Translations under genes and position numbers: made by a program
In this document: positions 1 through 7,705 of the stretch, one piece after another
Layout of the letters: every line of letters starts with the position of its first letter
Numbering within the stretch: position 1 is the stretch's first letter
The notes under the pieces: model-generated
Seen by the model: only the letters and a program-made list of their open reading frames with translations
Told to the model about the DNA's origin: nothing
Databases searched by the model: none
Origin: Gammaproteobacteria bacterium
GTDB taxonomy: Bacteria > Pseudomonadota > Gammaproteobacteria > Chromatiales > Chromatiaceae
Direction of reading: 5' to 3'
Assembly (NCBI GenBank): GCA_008080925.1
Contig: VMDJ01000006.1
Coordinates: forward strand, 1-31,627
DNA length: 31,627 nucleotides

Positions 1-481
1 CGGCATATTCTTCGGTGATCGGGTCTTGTGTGCTGCTTGTCGCGAGCTTTAAGGTGCGCCAAAGCACAAAGCCAAGACCTGCAATCATGAGGGCGCCATC
101 GATGGGAGAAATCTCAGCATCTATTAAAAGTGTGGCAATACCTAAGCTCACCATTAACAGGATGGGATATTCACTTTTCAGCACGCGTGAGTGGTAAGTC
201 AAAGGCGCAACAACGGCGGTAGCACCAAGGATCAGGCCGATGTTGGCGATGTTAGAGCCAATGGCATTACCAATGGCAATGCCAGGTGCACCATCTAAGG
301 CAGCCATCAAAGAGACCATCATTTCGGGTGCTGAGGTGCCAAAGGCAACCACGGTCAGGCCAATCACCAGTGGTGATACACCGAGGTTGCGCGAAAGTCC
401 TGCGGCGCCAGCAACAAAGCGGTCAGCGCCCCATATTAAGATGAGCAGACCGAATAAAATGCCAGCGCTAGCTAAGAGCAT
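1..481 (-). CDS. yrbG: Calcium/sodium antiporter, YrbG/CaxA family (N-terminal part, cut by window edge)
   Basis: Inner-membrane cation exchanger of the CaCA superfamily, which swaps Ca2+ for Na+ or H+. Reading leftwards from the ATG at 481, about 160 residues are present, roughly half of the usual length; the rest lies outside the window. Hydrophobic helices alternate with the first alpha-repeat signature, seen as GTSAPE followed about 30 residues later by GNAIGSNIANIGLILG; the acidic residue in this repeat binds cation in the family. The position, transcribed away from mlaF, matches the divergent yrbG/mlaF arrangement of E. coli, although two extra small genes sit between them here. The Shine-Dalgarno before the ATG is weak, so the exact start is less certain than the family. 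Confidence 0.88.
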   Translation of the reverse strand, partial: MLLASAGILFGLLILIWGADRFVAGAAGLSRNLGVSPLVIGLTVVAFGTSAPEMMVSLMAALDGAPGIAIGNAIGSNIANIGLILGATAVVAPLTYHSRVLKSEYPILLMVSLGIATLLIDAEISPIDGALMIAGLGFVLWRTLKLATSSTQDPITEEYA

Positions 482-544
482 GAACTATCTCGCGAGTTAA
501 AATTTCGAGGCGCATTCTGCGGGATAAGCGCCTGGGAATCTAGG

Positions 545-730
545 TCAGGTGCCACGAGTGCGGGTTTTGCCGCATCGTTTGCAGTGTTCTTTAGTGACAA
601 GCTTGCCTGCCTTGCTATCAAATTGCGTCGTCGTATCCACAGACCATTTATGATGACCGGAGCGACACAAGGTATTGCCTTTGTGTTTCTCACTCAGTTT
701 GGGTTTTTTAAACGCGAGTATGTCTGCCAT
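545..730 (-). CDS. Small conserved-type protein with putative zinc-binding Cys/His residues (61 aa)
   Basis: A 61-residue basic protein starting at the ATG at 730. It contains C22 and H26-H27 followed by C50-x2-C53, a spacing that could form a small zinc-ribbon-like site. I recall similar 60-residue proteins of unknown function (N-terminus MADIL, then KHKGNTLCRSGHHKW) in other Gammaproteobacteria, but cannot name one. The start lies only 34 bp from the start of the divergent gene at 765, so the two share one promoter region. It reads towards the antiporter gene with a 63-bp gap and could be co-transcribed with it. Function is unknown; nucleic-acid binding is only a guess from the basic composition and the Cys pairs. 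Confidence 0.72.
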   Translation of the reverse strand: MADILAFKKPKLSEKHKGNTLCRSGHHKWSVDTTTQFDSKAGKLVTKEHCKRCGKTRTRGT

Positions 731-764
731 GCGTAGACTCTAACGCATCTTTGAGGAGTCTCGC

Positions 765-1295
765 TTGAGCGATCGACTGTTAATAGGATTTTCCGGCTGG
801 CCGCTCCTATGGTCAGACTATTTCCCAGAGGATCTACCTGAAGATTGGCAATTGGCTTATTACAGCAACGATGCGGATGCCTTAGTGTTGAGCGCTGATC
901 AGTTGCATGCGATAGATACTGAAGACCTTGAGGAATGGTGCGACGACCTACCGGACTATTTCCGTTTTTATCTTAAAGCCGATGCGGTTGCTGATGTGAG
1001 TGCTAAACATCTTGATGTGCTTGACGAGTATCTTGGCGCGTTTTTGTTACCAGAATCGGCTGTAAATTCTGATAATGATTGTTGTTGGTATGACATGGGT
1101 GATGGCTGTTGGGGCGAGCCTGATCAGCCACGGTTAGTATTTTTGGATTATGCGCAAACGGATCTGCGTTCAATGCGAGAATCGTTGCAAAAATTGCCGA
1201 AGGAACTCGACGCTTTGATCTTAGATCCAGAAATTAGCGATCCGCACAGCATCGCGGAGCTTAAAACATTGACGCAATTACTGGGTGTAGCTTGA
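765..1295 (+). CDS. Hypothetical acidic protein, N-terminus resembles DUF72 (176 aa)
   Basis: A 176-residue, strongly acidic protein. The start is a TTG at 765, chosen because a good Shine-Dalgarno (GAGGAG, 753-758) lies 6 bp upstream and no ATG is better placed. The N-terminal pattern, IGFSGW at residues 7-12, a Trp at 16, an F-P turn at 20-21 and LAYYS at 30-34, resembles the opening of DUF72 (YecE-like) proteins. The usual full domain is about 240 residues and its later motifs are not evident, so this may be a shortened or diverged relative, or an unrelated fold. No signal peptide or membrane segment is seen. It is followed 46 bp later by mlaF. Confidence 0.7.
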   Translation: MSDRLLIGFSGWPLLWSDYFPEDLPEDWQLAYYSNDADALVLSADQLHAIDTEDLEEWCDDLPDYFRFYLKADAVADVSAKHLDVLDEYLGAFLLPESAVNSDNDCCWYDMGDGCWGEPDQPRLVFLDYAQTDLRSMRESLQKLPKELDALILDPEISDPHSIAELKTLTQLLGVA

Positions 1296-1320
1296 CCTGC
1301 GCTATCCTTATTAAGAGAAT
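1292..1320 (+). promoter_or_regulatory. Candidate sigma-70 promoter for mlaFEDCB
   Basis: TTGACC (1292-1297), 17 bp spacer, GAGAAT (1315-1320). It begins inside the stop codon region of the preceding gene and would start transcription near 1327, leaving a leader of only about 15 bases before the mlaF TTG codon. The -10 is imperfect. A very similar element lies upstream of petA. Confidence 0.35.
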
Positions 1321-1341
1321 GCTTATCTTCAAATCTATTCT

Positions 1342-2175
1342 TTGTGCCCGCTTTTGAACGACGTTACCAGTACCAATCAGACGCCTTTAGTCCAAATTCG
1401 TGATCTTCACTTCAGTCGAGGTAGTCGCAAGATTTTTGACGGCATCAACATGGATATCCCACGTGGAAAAGTGACCGCGATCATGGGGCCATCTGGCACG
1501 GGTAAAACAACGTTATTGAAGCTGATCGGCGGCCAATTACAGCCAGATTCAGGTGATATTTACGTCGACGGCCAACACGTCAATGCGCTCAATAACAAGG
1601 CCTTGTATCAGCTACGTATGCGCATGGGCATGCTTTTTCAAAGTGGTGCTTTGCTGACAGATTTGACGGTTTTCGACAATGTAGCGTTTCCGTTGCGTGA
1701 GCACACTAAGCTGAGTGAGTCGATGATTCGCAAGCTGGTACTTTTAAAGTTAGAAGCTGTTGGTTTACGCGGAGCGCGTGATTTGATGCCATCGGAATTG
1801 TCGGGTGGTATGGCAAGACGTGTAGCACTTGCGCGTGCCATTGCGCTAGACCCCATGATGATCATGTATGACGAGCCGTTCACTGGACAAGATCCCATCT
1901 CAATGGGCGTTTTGGTACAACTGATTCGTAAATTGAATGATGCAGCCCGAATCTCAAGCCTCATGGTGTCTCATGATGTGGCGGAAACTATGCAAATAGC
2001 TGACTGGGTTTATGTGATCTCGGAAGGCAAGGTGGTTGAGTCGGGTAGTCCTGAGCAACTCAGATCTCAGGGTGGTGAGTGGACACAGCAGTTCATTAAA
2101 GGCCTGCCTGATGGTCCTGTGCCTTTCCATTTTCCTGCTGATGATTTGGCTAACGACCTTGGAGCTTGTTTGTGA
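1342..2175 (+). CDS. mlaF: Mla phospholipid transport system ATP-binding protein MlaF
   Basis: Cytoplasmic ATPase of the MlaFEDB complex, which moves phospholipids between the inner membrane and the periplasmic carrier MlaC to keep the outer membrane asymmetric. ABC hallmarks are present: Walker A GPSGTGKTT (residues 49-57), Q-loop around Q100, signature LSGGM (153-157), Walker B ending MYDE (near 175-178) and the switch His at 211. At 277 residues it is the usual length. No ATG is available: an in-frame stop lies at 1312, and the first codons are TTG at 1342 or TTG at 1354, neither with a clear Shine-Dalgarno, so the start is uncertain by a few residues. The end overlaps mlaE. Confidence 0.95.
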   Translation: MCPLLNDVTSTNQTPLVQIRDLHFSRGSRKIFDGINMDIPRGKVTAIMGPSGTGKTTLLKLIGGQLQPDSGDIYVDGQHVNALNNKALYQLRMRMGMLFQSGALLTDLTVFDNVAFPLREHTKLSESMIRKLVLLKLEAVGLRGARDLMPSELSGGMARRVALARAIALDPMMIMYDEPFTGQDPISMGVLVQLIRKLNDAARISSLMVSHDVAETMQIADWVYVISEGKVVESGSPEQLRSQGGEWTQQFIKGLPDGPVPFHFPADDLANDLGACL

Positions 2176-2951
2176 TCACACGTGTTCTAGCTCAACTCGG
2201 TAGCGTTGGCGTGAGTGCTTTATCGAGTATCGGTCGCGCGCACTTACTGATCTTGAACATGTTGGCAGGGTTGAATGACATCATTCGTCGTCCACGCCTG
2301 TTAATCGATCAGCTGTATTCGGTTGGTGTTCTTACTATTTTGATCATTGCGGTTGCCGGCTTGTTTGTTGGCATGGTGTTAGGCCTTCAGGGTTATTACA
2401 TTCTCTCGCGCTTTGGTGGTGAGACAGCGTTGGGTTTGATGGTGGCTGCCTCTTTGGTGCGTGAATTAGGCCCTGTGCTAACAGCATTGTTGTTTGCGGG
2501 CCGAGCAGGTTCTGCGTTGACTGCTGAGATTGGCCTGATGAAAGCGACCGAGCAACTATCAGGTCTTGAAATGATGGCAGTTGACCCAAAGCATCGCGTG
2601 TTATCACCTCGCTTTTTTGCTGGCCTGATTTCAGTCCCTTTGCTCGCAGCTATGTTTAGCTGCTTGGGTATTTTCGGTGGCTGGCTTGTGGGTGGCGGCA
2701 TGTTAGGTGTCGATCAGGCGGCCTTCTGGAATGGCATGCAAGGCGGCATCGACTTTAGCGATGACCTGGTAAATGGTTTTATTAAATCGGTGGTGTTTGG
2801 TTTTGTTTGTACTTGGATAGCGATCTATCAAGGTTACGACTGCATACCAACATCCGAGGGTGTGAGTCGAGCAACGACACGCACCGTAGTACATTCATCA
2901 TTGGCGGTATTGGGACTTGATTTTGTCCTAACAGCGTTGATGTTTGGTTAA
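2172..2951 (+). CDS. mlaE: Mla phospholipid transport system permease MlaE
   Basis: Inner-membrane permease of the Mla complex (MlaE/YrbE family, 259 residues). It has the family's N-terminal amphipathic stretch and five or so hydrophobic helices, with the conserved region LVRELGPVLTALLFAGRAGS followed by GLMKATEQLSGLEMM. I place the start at GTG 2172, whose GTGA overlaps the mlaF stop by 4 bp and which has GGAG (2160-2163) 8 bp upstream; a TTG at 2166 is in frame but too close to that ribosome-binding site. Translational coupling to mlaF is likely. The dimer of MlaE is known to carry the lipid path between MlaF and the MlaD hexamer. Confidence 0.95.
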   Translation: MITRVLAQLGSVGVSALSSIGRAHLLILNMLAGLNDIIRRPRLLIDQLYSVGVLTILIIAVAGLFVGMVLGLQGYYILSRFGGETALGLMVAASLVRELGPVLTALLFAGRAGSALTAEIGLMKATEQLSGLEMMAVDPKHRVLSPRFFAGLISVPLLAAMFSCLGIFGGWLVGGGMLGVDQAAFWNGMQGGIDFSDDLVNGFIKSVVFGFVCTWIAIYQGYDCIPTSEGVSRATTRTVVHSSLAVLGLDFVLTALMFG

Positions 2952-2977
2952 GTTGACTGAGTGATTCGGGAAAAACG

Positions 2978-3451
2978 ATGAACAAATCAAAAGTGATAGA
3001 AATTTGGGTTGGCGGTTTTATGTTAGCCGGCATTGTGGCGTTATTTTGGCTATCGATGCAGGTAAGTAACCTGGGCACCTCATACACCGGTGATACTTTT
3101 CATGTCACAGCGAACTTCGACAACATTGGTGGTCTAAAAACCAAAGCCCCTGTCACGATGGCGGGTGTTGAGGTGGGTCGAGTGACATCGATTGTTTACG
3201 ACCCTGAGTCTTTCCGTGCTCGTGTCGGCTTAGATATTCAAACTACCTACACCGGTAAGATTCCTGAAGATACCTTTGCCAAGATTCTGACAGCGGGCTT
3301 ATTGGGTGAGCAGTATATTGGTCTTGACCCAGGTGGCGCAGAAGATCCCTTAAAAGAAGGTAGCGAGATCATGATCACGCAATCAGCGTTGGTACTTGAA
3401 GAAGTGATTGGTCAGTTCTTGTTTAGCAAGGCGAGTGAAGGGGATAAATAA
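2978..3451 (+). CDS. mlaD: Outer membrane lipid asymmetry protein MlaD (MCE domain)
   Basis: Periplasm-facing, membrane-anchored MCE-domain subunit that forms a hexameric ring on MlaE and passes phospholipid to or from MlaC. A single transmembrane helix lies at about residues 8-28, followed by one MCE domain (from about 38 to 118), with VTANFDNIGGLKTKAPVTMA and GLLGEQYIGLDPGG as typical stretches. At 157 residues it is slightly shorter than the E. coli protein. ATG at 2978 follows CGGGA. The TAA stop overlaps the ATG of mlaC by one base. Confidence 0.95.
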   Translation: MNKSKVIEIWVGGFMLAGIVALFWLSMQVSNLGTSYTGDTFHVTANFDNIGGLKTKAPVTMAGVEVGRVTSIVYDPESFRARVGLDIQTTYTGKIPEDTFAKILTAGLLGEQYIGLDPGGAEDPLKEGSEIMITQSALVLEEVIGQFLFSKASEGDK

Positions 3452-4086
3452 TGCGTTTAAAGCTGAATCTTTTTGTTTTGCTTGCGTTCTTCTGGAGTAC
3501 GTTGGTTGTCGCAGCTGATGATCCACAGCAGGTTGTTAAGAATACGGCTAACAAGGTACTGGCTGAGGTCACCTTAAATAAAACCAACCTTGAGCAGAAC
3601 CCTAAGTTGATTTATCCGCTTGTTGAGCGATTGATTGTTCCTTACTTCGATTTCAAAGCAATGGCGCAGTCTGCGATGGGGCGTTTTTGGCGTAATACCT
3701 CGGATGAGCAGCAGACGCGTTTAGTGAATGAATTTAAGGAGTTGTTGGTCGGTACTTACGCAACAGCGTTACTGGGTTATTCAGGTCAAGAGATCGAATA
3801 TCCCCCTATGAACATGGAAGCGGGTTCAGACCGCGCTATGGTACCAACCAAGATTGCTGCTGCAGGTGGCCCGCCTATTCCAGTTAATTACCGATTGAAG
3901 CTGCGTGATAACGGTTGGATGGTGACCGATGTGGTTATCGATGGCATTAGCTTGGTGACAACCTACCGCAGCAGCTTTGCGCGTGAGATTCAGATGGGTG
4001 CCGCTAAATCAAAGGGTAAAGATCGTATGGCTTTGGGCATCGATGCTTTGATTCAGACCTTGGCGGATAAAAACAACTCAAAATGA
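3451..4086 (+). CDS. mlaC: Periplasmic phospholipid-binding protein MlaC
   Basis: Soluble periplasmic shuttle that carries phospholipid between the MlaA-porin complex in the outer membrane and MlaD. A Sec signal peptide covers about residues 1-21 (hydrophobic core, then VVAA before the mature DDPQ). The mature part has the Tol-Tol-Ttg2 family pattern, including FKAMAQSAMGRFWR and a later NGWMVTDVVIDGISLVTTYR. 211 residues is normal for the family. The start is fixed by GGGGAT at 3440-3445 and the one-base overlap with mlaD; the stop overlaps the mlaB start by 4 bp (ATGA). Confidence 0.95.
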   Translation: MRLKLNLFVLLAFFWSTLVVAADDPQQVVKNTANKVLAEVTLNKTNLEQNPKLIYPLVERLIVPYFDFKAMAQSAMGRFWRNTSDEQQTRLVNEFKELLVGTYATALLGYSGQEIEYPPMNMEAGSDRAMVPTKIAAAGGPPIPVNYRLKLRDNGWMVTDVVIDGISLVTTYRSSFAREIQMGAAKSKGKDRMALGIDALIQTLADKNNSK

Positions 4087-4376
4087 ATAAAGCTGCGCTA
4101 ACTCCCGTTGATGAACGCAACGCGACACTGAGTGGCGTAGTGGATTTCGATACGGTGCCAGCACTTTATGATCAGCTAATCACTTGGCTGCCGAAGGCAT
4201 CGGATGTGACGGTCTCATTGCAGGATGTGGTGTCATGTAACAGTGCTGCTTTAGCAATGATTGTTGAGCTGAAGGCAGATGCGTTGAAAATAGGCACCTC
4301 GGTGTCCTTTGTGCACGTGCCGAAAGAACTCGAAGACTTGGCGCACCTTTCTTGCAACGCGCTGCATCTGATCTGA
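4083..4376 (+). CDS. mlaB: STAS-domain protein MlaB
   Basis: Small cytoplasmic STAS-domain protein (97 residues) that binds MlaF and supports its ATPase activity. The fold pattern is visible: two beta strands, then the loop VVSCNSAALAMIVEL, which corresponds to the DSAGLALL region of other MlaB proteins. Asn replaces the usual Asp before the Ser. It is the last gene of the mla operon, translationally coupled to mlaC by an ATGA overlap. A 112-bp gap with no clear terminator separates it from murA. Confidence 0.9.
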   Translation: MNKAALTPVDERNATLSGVVDFDTVPALYDQLITWLPKASDVTVSLQDVVSCNSAALAMIVELKADALKIGTSVSFVHVPKELEDLAHLSCNALHLI

Positions 4377-4488
4377 GCTCTGGGATAGCGACAAAACGCA
4401 AGAAATCCCCCTTAAAGCGCTGATTTTCTTTATCATTGCGCACTTTCTCGGTTGAAAAGCCAACACATCACAAAAGAAGACGATTTAG

Positions 4489-5748
4489 GTGGATAAGTTA
4501 GTTATCACTGGCGGGCGTCCGTTGAACGGCGAAGTACGTATCTCCGGCGCAAAAAATGCGGCATTGCCTATTGTGGCGGCTACCTTGTTGGCGGAAACGC
4601 CAATGACGGTGACGAATGTGCCTCATCTGCAAGATATCACCACCAGTATGGAGCTTTTGTCGCAGATGGGTGTTGAGCTGACCATTGGTGAGCGGATGAC
4701 CATCGAGGTGGATGCCTCGACCATCTCTAACCCAGTCGCGCCGTATGAGCTAGTAAAGACCATGCGTGCTTCGATCTTAGTACTTGGGCCTTTATTAGCA
4801 CGTTGCGGCAAGGCAGATGTTTCTCTGCCGGGTGGTTGTGCGATTGGCTCGCGTCCGGTGAATTTGCACATTGATGGCCTGCGTGCGATGGGCGCCGAGA
4901 TTGAGGTTAAAAACGGCATCGTGCATGCCAAAGCGGATCGTTTGAAAGGCGCGACTATCGTTTTCGAGATCGTCACCGTGACAGGTACCGAGAACTTAAT
5001 GATGGCAGCGACCCTCGCTGAGGGCACTACGATTCTTGAGAATGCAGCACGTGAGCCAGAAGTGGTTGATCTTGCGAATTGCTTGATTGCCATGGGCGCA
5101 AAGATCAGCGGTGCCGGCACCTCAAAGATTATTATCGAAGGTGTTGAGAAGCTGCATGGCGCTGAGTATGCGGTGCAGCCTGATCGAATTGAGACCGGTA
5201 CCTTTTTGGTTGCTGCGGCGATCACCGGTGGAAAAGTGAAAGCACGCGATACCGATCCAACCTTATTGGATGCGGTACTTCAAAAACTGCGTGATGCTGG
5301 TGCAGAAATCACTCTGGGCGATGACTGGATTGAACTCGATATGCACGGTAAGCGAGCGAAGGCGGTGGATGTGCATACCGCGCCTTATCCTGCGTTTCCG
5401 ACCGATATGCAGGCGCAGTTCATGGCGCTTAATTGCGTTGCCGAAGGCGCTGGTGTGGTGCGTGAGACGATCTTTGAAAACCGTTTTATGCACGTGCAAG
5501 AGTTGCAACGTATGGGCGCTAGCATTGCTGTGGAGGGTAATACAGCGAGGGTGCGTGGGGTTGATAAGTTAACCAGTGCGCCAGTGATGGCGACAGATCT
5601 GCGTGCATCAGCAAGTTTAATCATCGCTGCACTGGCGGCAGAGGGTGAGACCCATGTAGATCGCATCTATCATGTCGATCGTGGTTACCAAAATATTGAA
5701 GAAAAGTTACAAGGACTGGGGGCGCGTATTCAGCGTGTGCCAGGTTAA
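4489..5748 (+). CDS. murA: UDP-N-acetylglucosamine 1-carboxyvinyltransferase MurA
   Basis: Cytosolic enzyme for the first committed step of peptidoglycan synthesis: it transfers enolpyruvate from PEP to UDP-GlcNAc. The 419 residues match the family. Visible are K22-N23 in AKNAALP, the catalytic cysteine C117 in PGGCAIGSRPV, and the C-terminal DLRASASLIIAALAAEGET. A Cys rather than an Asp in the loop predicts fosfomycin sensitivity for this enzyme. The start is GTG at 4489, preceded by an AAGAAGA stretch. In E. coli the BolA-like gene ibaG sits between mlaB and murA; it is absent here. The TAA stop overlaps the hisG start by one base. Confidence 0.97.
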   Translation: MDKLVITGGRPLNGEVRISGAKNAALPIVAATLLAETPMTVTNVPHLQDITTSMELLSQMGVELTIGERMTIEVDASTISNPVAPYELVKTMRASILVLGPLLARCGKADVSLPGGCAIGSRPVNLHIDGLRAMGAEIEVKNGIVHAKADRLKGATIVFEIVTVTGTENLMMAATLAEGTTILENAAREPEVVDLANCLIAMGAKISGAGTSKIIIEGVEKLHGAEYAVQPDRIETGTFLVAAAITGGKVKARDTDPTLLDAVLQKLRDAGAEITLGDDWIELDMHGKRAKAVDVHTAPYPAFPTDMQAQFMALNCVAEGAGVVRETIFENRFMHVQELQRMGASIAVEGNTARVRGVDKLTSAPVMATDLRASASLIIAALAAEGETHVDRIYHVDRGYQNIEEKLQGLGARIQRVPG

Positions 5749-6395
5749 TGAGTATGAATTTTGAAGCGCCAATAACGATTGCCTTATCGAAAGGTCGAAT
5801 CTTTAAAGACACACTGCCATTGCTTGAAGCAGCGGGTATTCGTCCGCTCGAAGATGCGGATAAGACGCGAAAGTTAATTCTTGAAACTAACCATGAGAAT
5901 GTGAAGTTAGTTTTGATTCGAGCGACCGACGTACCAACTTATGTTCAATGGGGTGCGGCAGATTTTGGCGTGACCGGTAAGGACGTTTTGATGGAGCACG
6001 GCGGTGAAGGTTTATATGAGCCGCTTGATCTACAGATCGCGAAGTGTGAGATGTGGGTTGCCGGCTATCCCGATGCCGATATCACTCAGCGCCGTTTACG
6101 TGTTGCTACCAAGTATGTGAAATCAGCACATGACTTTTTCGCAAAGCGTGGACAGCAGTGCGAAATGATCAAGCTATACGGCTCTATGGAGCTCGCGCCG
6201 ATTGTTGGGCTAGCTGACATTATTGTCGATTTGGTTGAATCGGGTAATACGCTTAAGGCAAACGGTTTAGTGCCACTGGAATATATGTGCGATATCAGCT
6301 CACGCCTGGTGGTGAACAAAGCGTCTTGGAAAATGAAACATAACGATTGCTTAGGCTTAGTAGATACTCTCAGCCAAGCTCTCAAACAAAAGTAA
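5748..6395 (+). CDS. hisG: ATP phosphoribosyltransferase HisG, short form
   Basis: Catalyses the first step of histidine synthesis, joining ATP and PRPP to phosphoribosyl-ATP. At 215 residues it is the short form, lacking the C-terminal regulatory domain of the 300-residue version. Family motifs are present: ALSKGRIF near the start and the PRPP-binding stretch DLVESGNTLKANGL. Short HisG proteins work as a complex with HisZ, which is not in this window. Starts at ATG 5748 (overlapping murA) or ATG 5754 cannot be told apart. hisD follows after 5 bp. Confidence 0.96.
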   Translation: MSMNFEAPITIALSKGRIFKDTLPLLEAAGIRPLEDADKTRKLILETNHENVKLVLIRATDVPTYVQWGAADFGVTGKDVLMEHGGEGLYEPLDLQIAKCEMWVAGYPDADITQRRLRVATKYVKSAHDFFAKRGQQCEMIKLYGSMELAPIVGLADIIVDLVESGNTLKANGLVPLEYMCDISSRLVVNKASWKMKHNDCLGLVDTLSQALKQK

Positions 6396-6400
6396 CTGAC

Positions 6401-7702
6401 ATGGCAGATATTCGTAAGCTTAGTACCACTGATGTTGATTTCGATGCGCAACTGGAGCAGTTGTTGGCGTGGGAGTCTGTTTCAGATGATGCAGTCAATG
6501 ATGTTGTGAAACAGGTCATTGCGGACATCCGCTCGCGCGGCGATTTAGCACTCATGGACTTCACTAATCGTTTTGATGGTTGGGAAGCAAAAGCGCCAAG
6601 TGATTTGGCGATTCCAGTAGAACGTTTAAAACAGGCTTGGGAAGGTTTAAGTGCTGAACAGCAACAAGCGCTGCAGCATGCGGCTGATCGCGTCAAAGCC
6701 TATGCCGAGCATCAAAAGATGGACAGCTGGCAGTACACCGAAGCTGACGGCACAGTCTTAGGTCAGAAGGTCACTCCTTTAGATCGCGTTGGCTTGTATG
6801 TGCCTGGCGGTAAAGCGGCTTACCCATCCTCGGTATTGATGAATGCCTTGCCCGCTAAAGTGGCAGGTGTGAAAGAGCTGGTCATGGTGGTGCCCACTCC
6901 GCGTGGCGAGGTGAACGAACTTGTTCTTGCTGCAGCACACGTATGCGGAGTGGACAAAGTGTTTGCCGTGGGCGGTGCGCAAGCGGTTGCTGCCCTAGCA
7001 TATGGCACTGAGTCTGTTCCGCCAGTCGACAAGATTGTGGGTCCAGGCAACATCTATGTGGCAACAGCTAAGCGCACAGTATTTGGTCAAGTTGGCATCG
7101 ATATGATCGCGGGGCCTTCGGAGATCTTGGTGATTTGTGATGGCCAAACAGATCCGGATTGGGTGGCGATGGACTTGTTCTCACAAGCTGAGCACGATGA
7201 AGATGCGCAATCAATTTTGTTATGCCCAGATGCAGATTATCTGAAACAAGTTGAAGCCAGCATTGAGAAGTTGCTGCCGACCATGCAGCGTCGAGAAATT
7301 ATTGAGACCGCATTACGTGCGCGCGGCGCCTTGATTCATTGTCGCGACATGGATGAGGCGGCCAAGGTGAGTAACTTTATTTCACCTGAGCACTTAGAGC
7401 TGTCAGTGGCTGAGCCTGATAAGTACGTCGATAAGATCAAACATGCGGGCGCCATCTTTATGGGTCGTCACACGTGTGAATCGCTAGGTGATTACTGCGC
7501 GGGACCTAACCATGTGTTGCCAACATCACGTACAGCACGTTTCAGCTCGCCACTTGGCGTATACGATTTTCAAAAGCGCTCAAGCTTGATCATGGTGTCT
7601 GATGAAGGCTCGCAAACACTGGGCCGTACCGCATCTATCTTGGCACGAGGCGAGGGCCTTGAGGCGCACGCTCGTTCTGCGGAATACCGCTTAAAAGATT
7701 AA
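6401..7702 (+). CDS. hisD: Histidinol dehydrogenase HisD
   Basis: Zinc enzyme that carries out the last two oxidations of histidine synthesis (histidinol to histidine with NAD+). 433 residues. Typical segments are VGLYVPGGKAAYPSS, VDKIVGPGNIYVATAK, the FSQAEHDEDAQ zinc and active-site region, and FISPEHLEL. The reading frame extends upstream into hisG, but the ATG at 6401, 5 bp after the hisG stop, gives the normal N-terminus (MADIRKLS). hisC starts 3 bp after its stop, so murA-hisG-hisD-hisC are very likely one transcript. Confidence 0.97.
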   Translation: MADIRKLSTTDVDFDAQLEQLLAWESVSDDAVNDVVKQVIADIRSRGDLALMDFTNRFDGWEAKAPSDLAIPVERLKQAWEGLSAEQQQALQHAADRVKAYAEHQKMDSWQYTEADGTVLGQKVTPLDRVGLYVPGGKAAYPSSVLMNALPAKVAGVKELVMVVPTPRGEVNELVLAAAHVCGVDKVFAVGGAQAVAALAYGTESVPPVDKIVGPGNIYVATAKRTVFGQVGIDMIAGPSEILVICDGQTDPDWVAMDLFSQAEHDEDAQSILLCPDADYLKQVEASIEKLLPTMQRREIIETALRARGALIHCRDMDEAAKVSNFISPEHLELSVAEPDKYVDKIKHAGAIFMGRHTCESLGDYCAGPNHVLPTSRTARFSSPLGVYDFQKRSSLIMVSDEGSQTLGRTASILARGEGLEAHARSAEYRLKD

Positions 7703-7705
7703 GTC

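Noticed and set aside
240..500. 86-codon plus-strand frame at the left end
   Set aside because: The minus strand encodes the antiporter with the GTSAPE and GNAIGSN motifs; the plus frame is its complement.
4623..5225. 200-codon open frame on the minus strand opposite murA
   Set aside because: It lies wholly inside a clear murA, has no ribosome-binding site, and its residues (runs of Ser, Pro, Ile) read as the complement of a coding frame.
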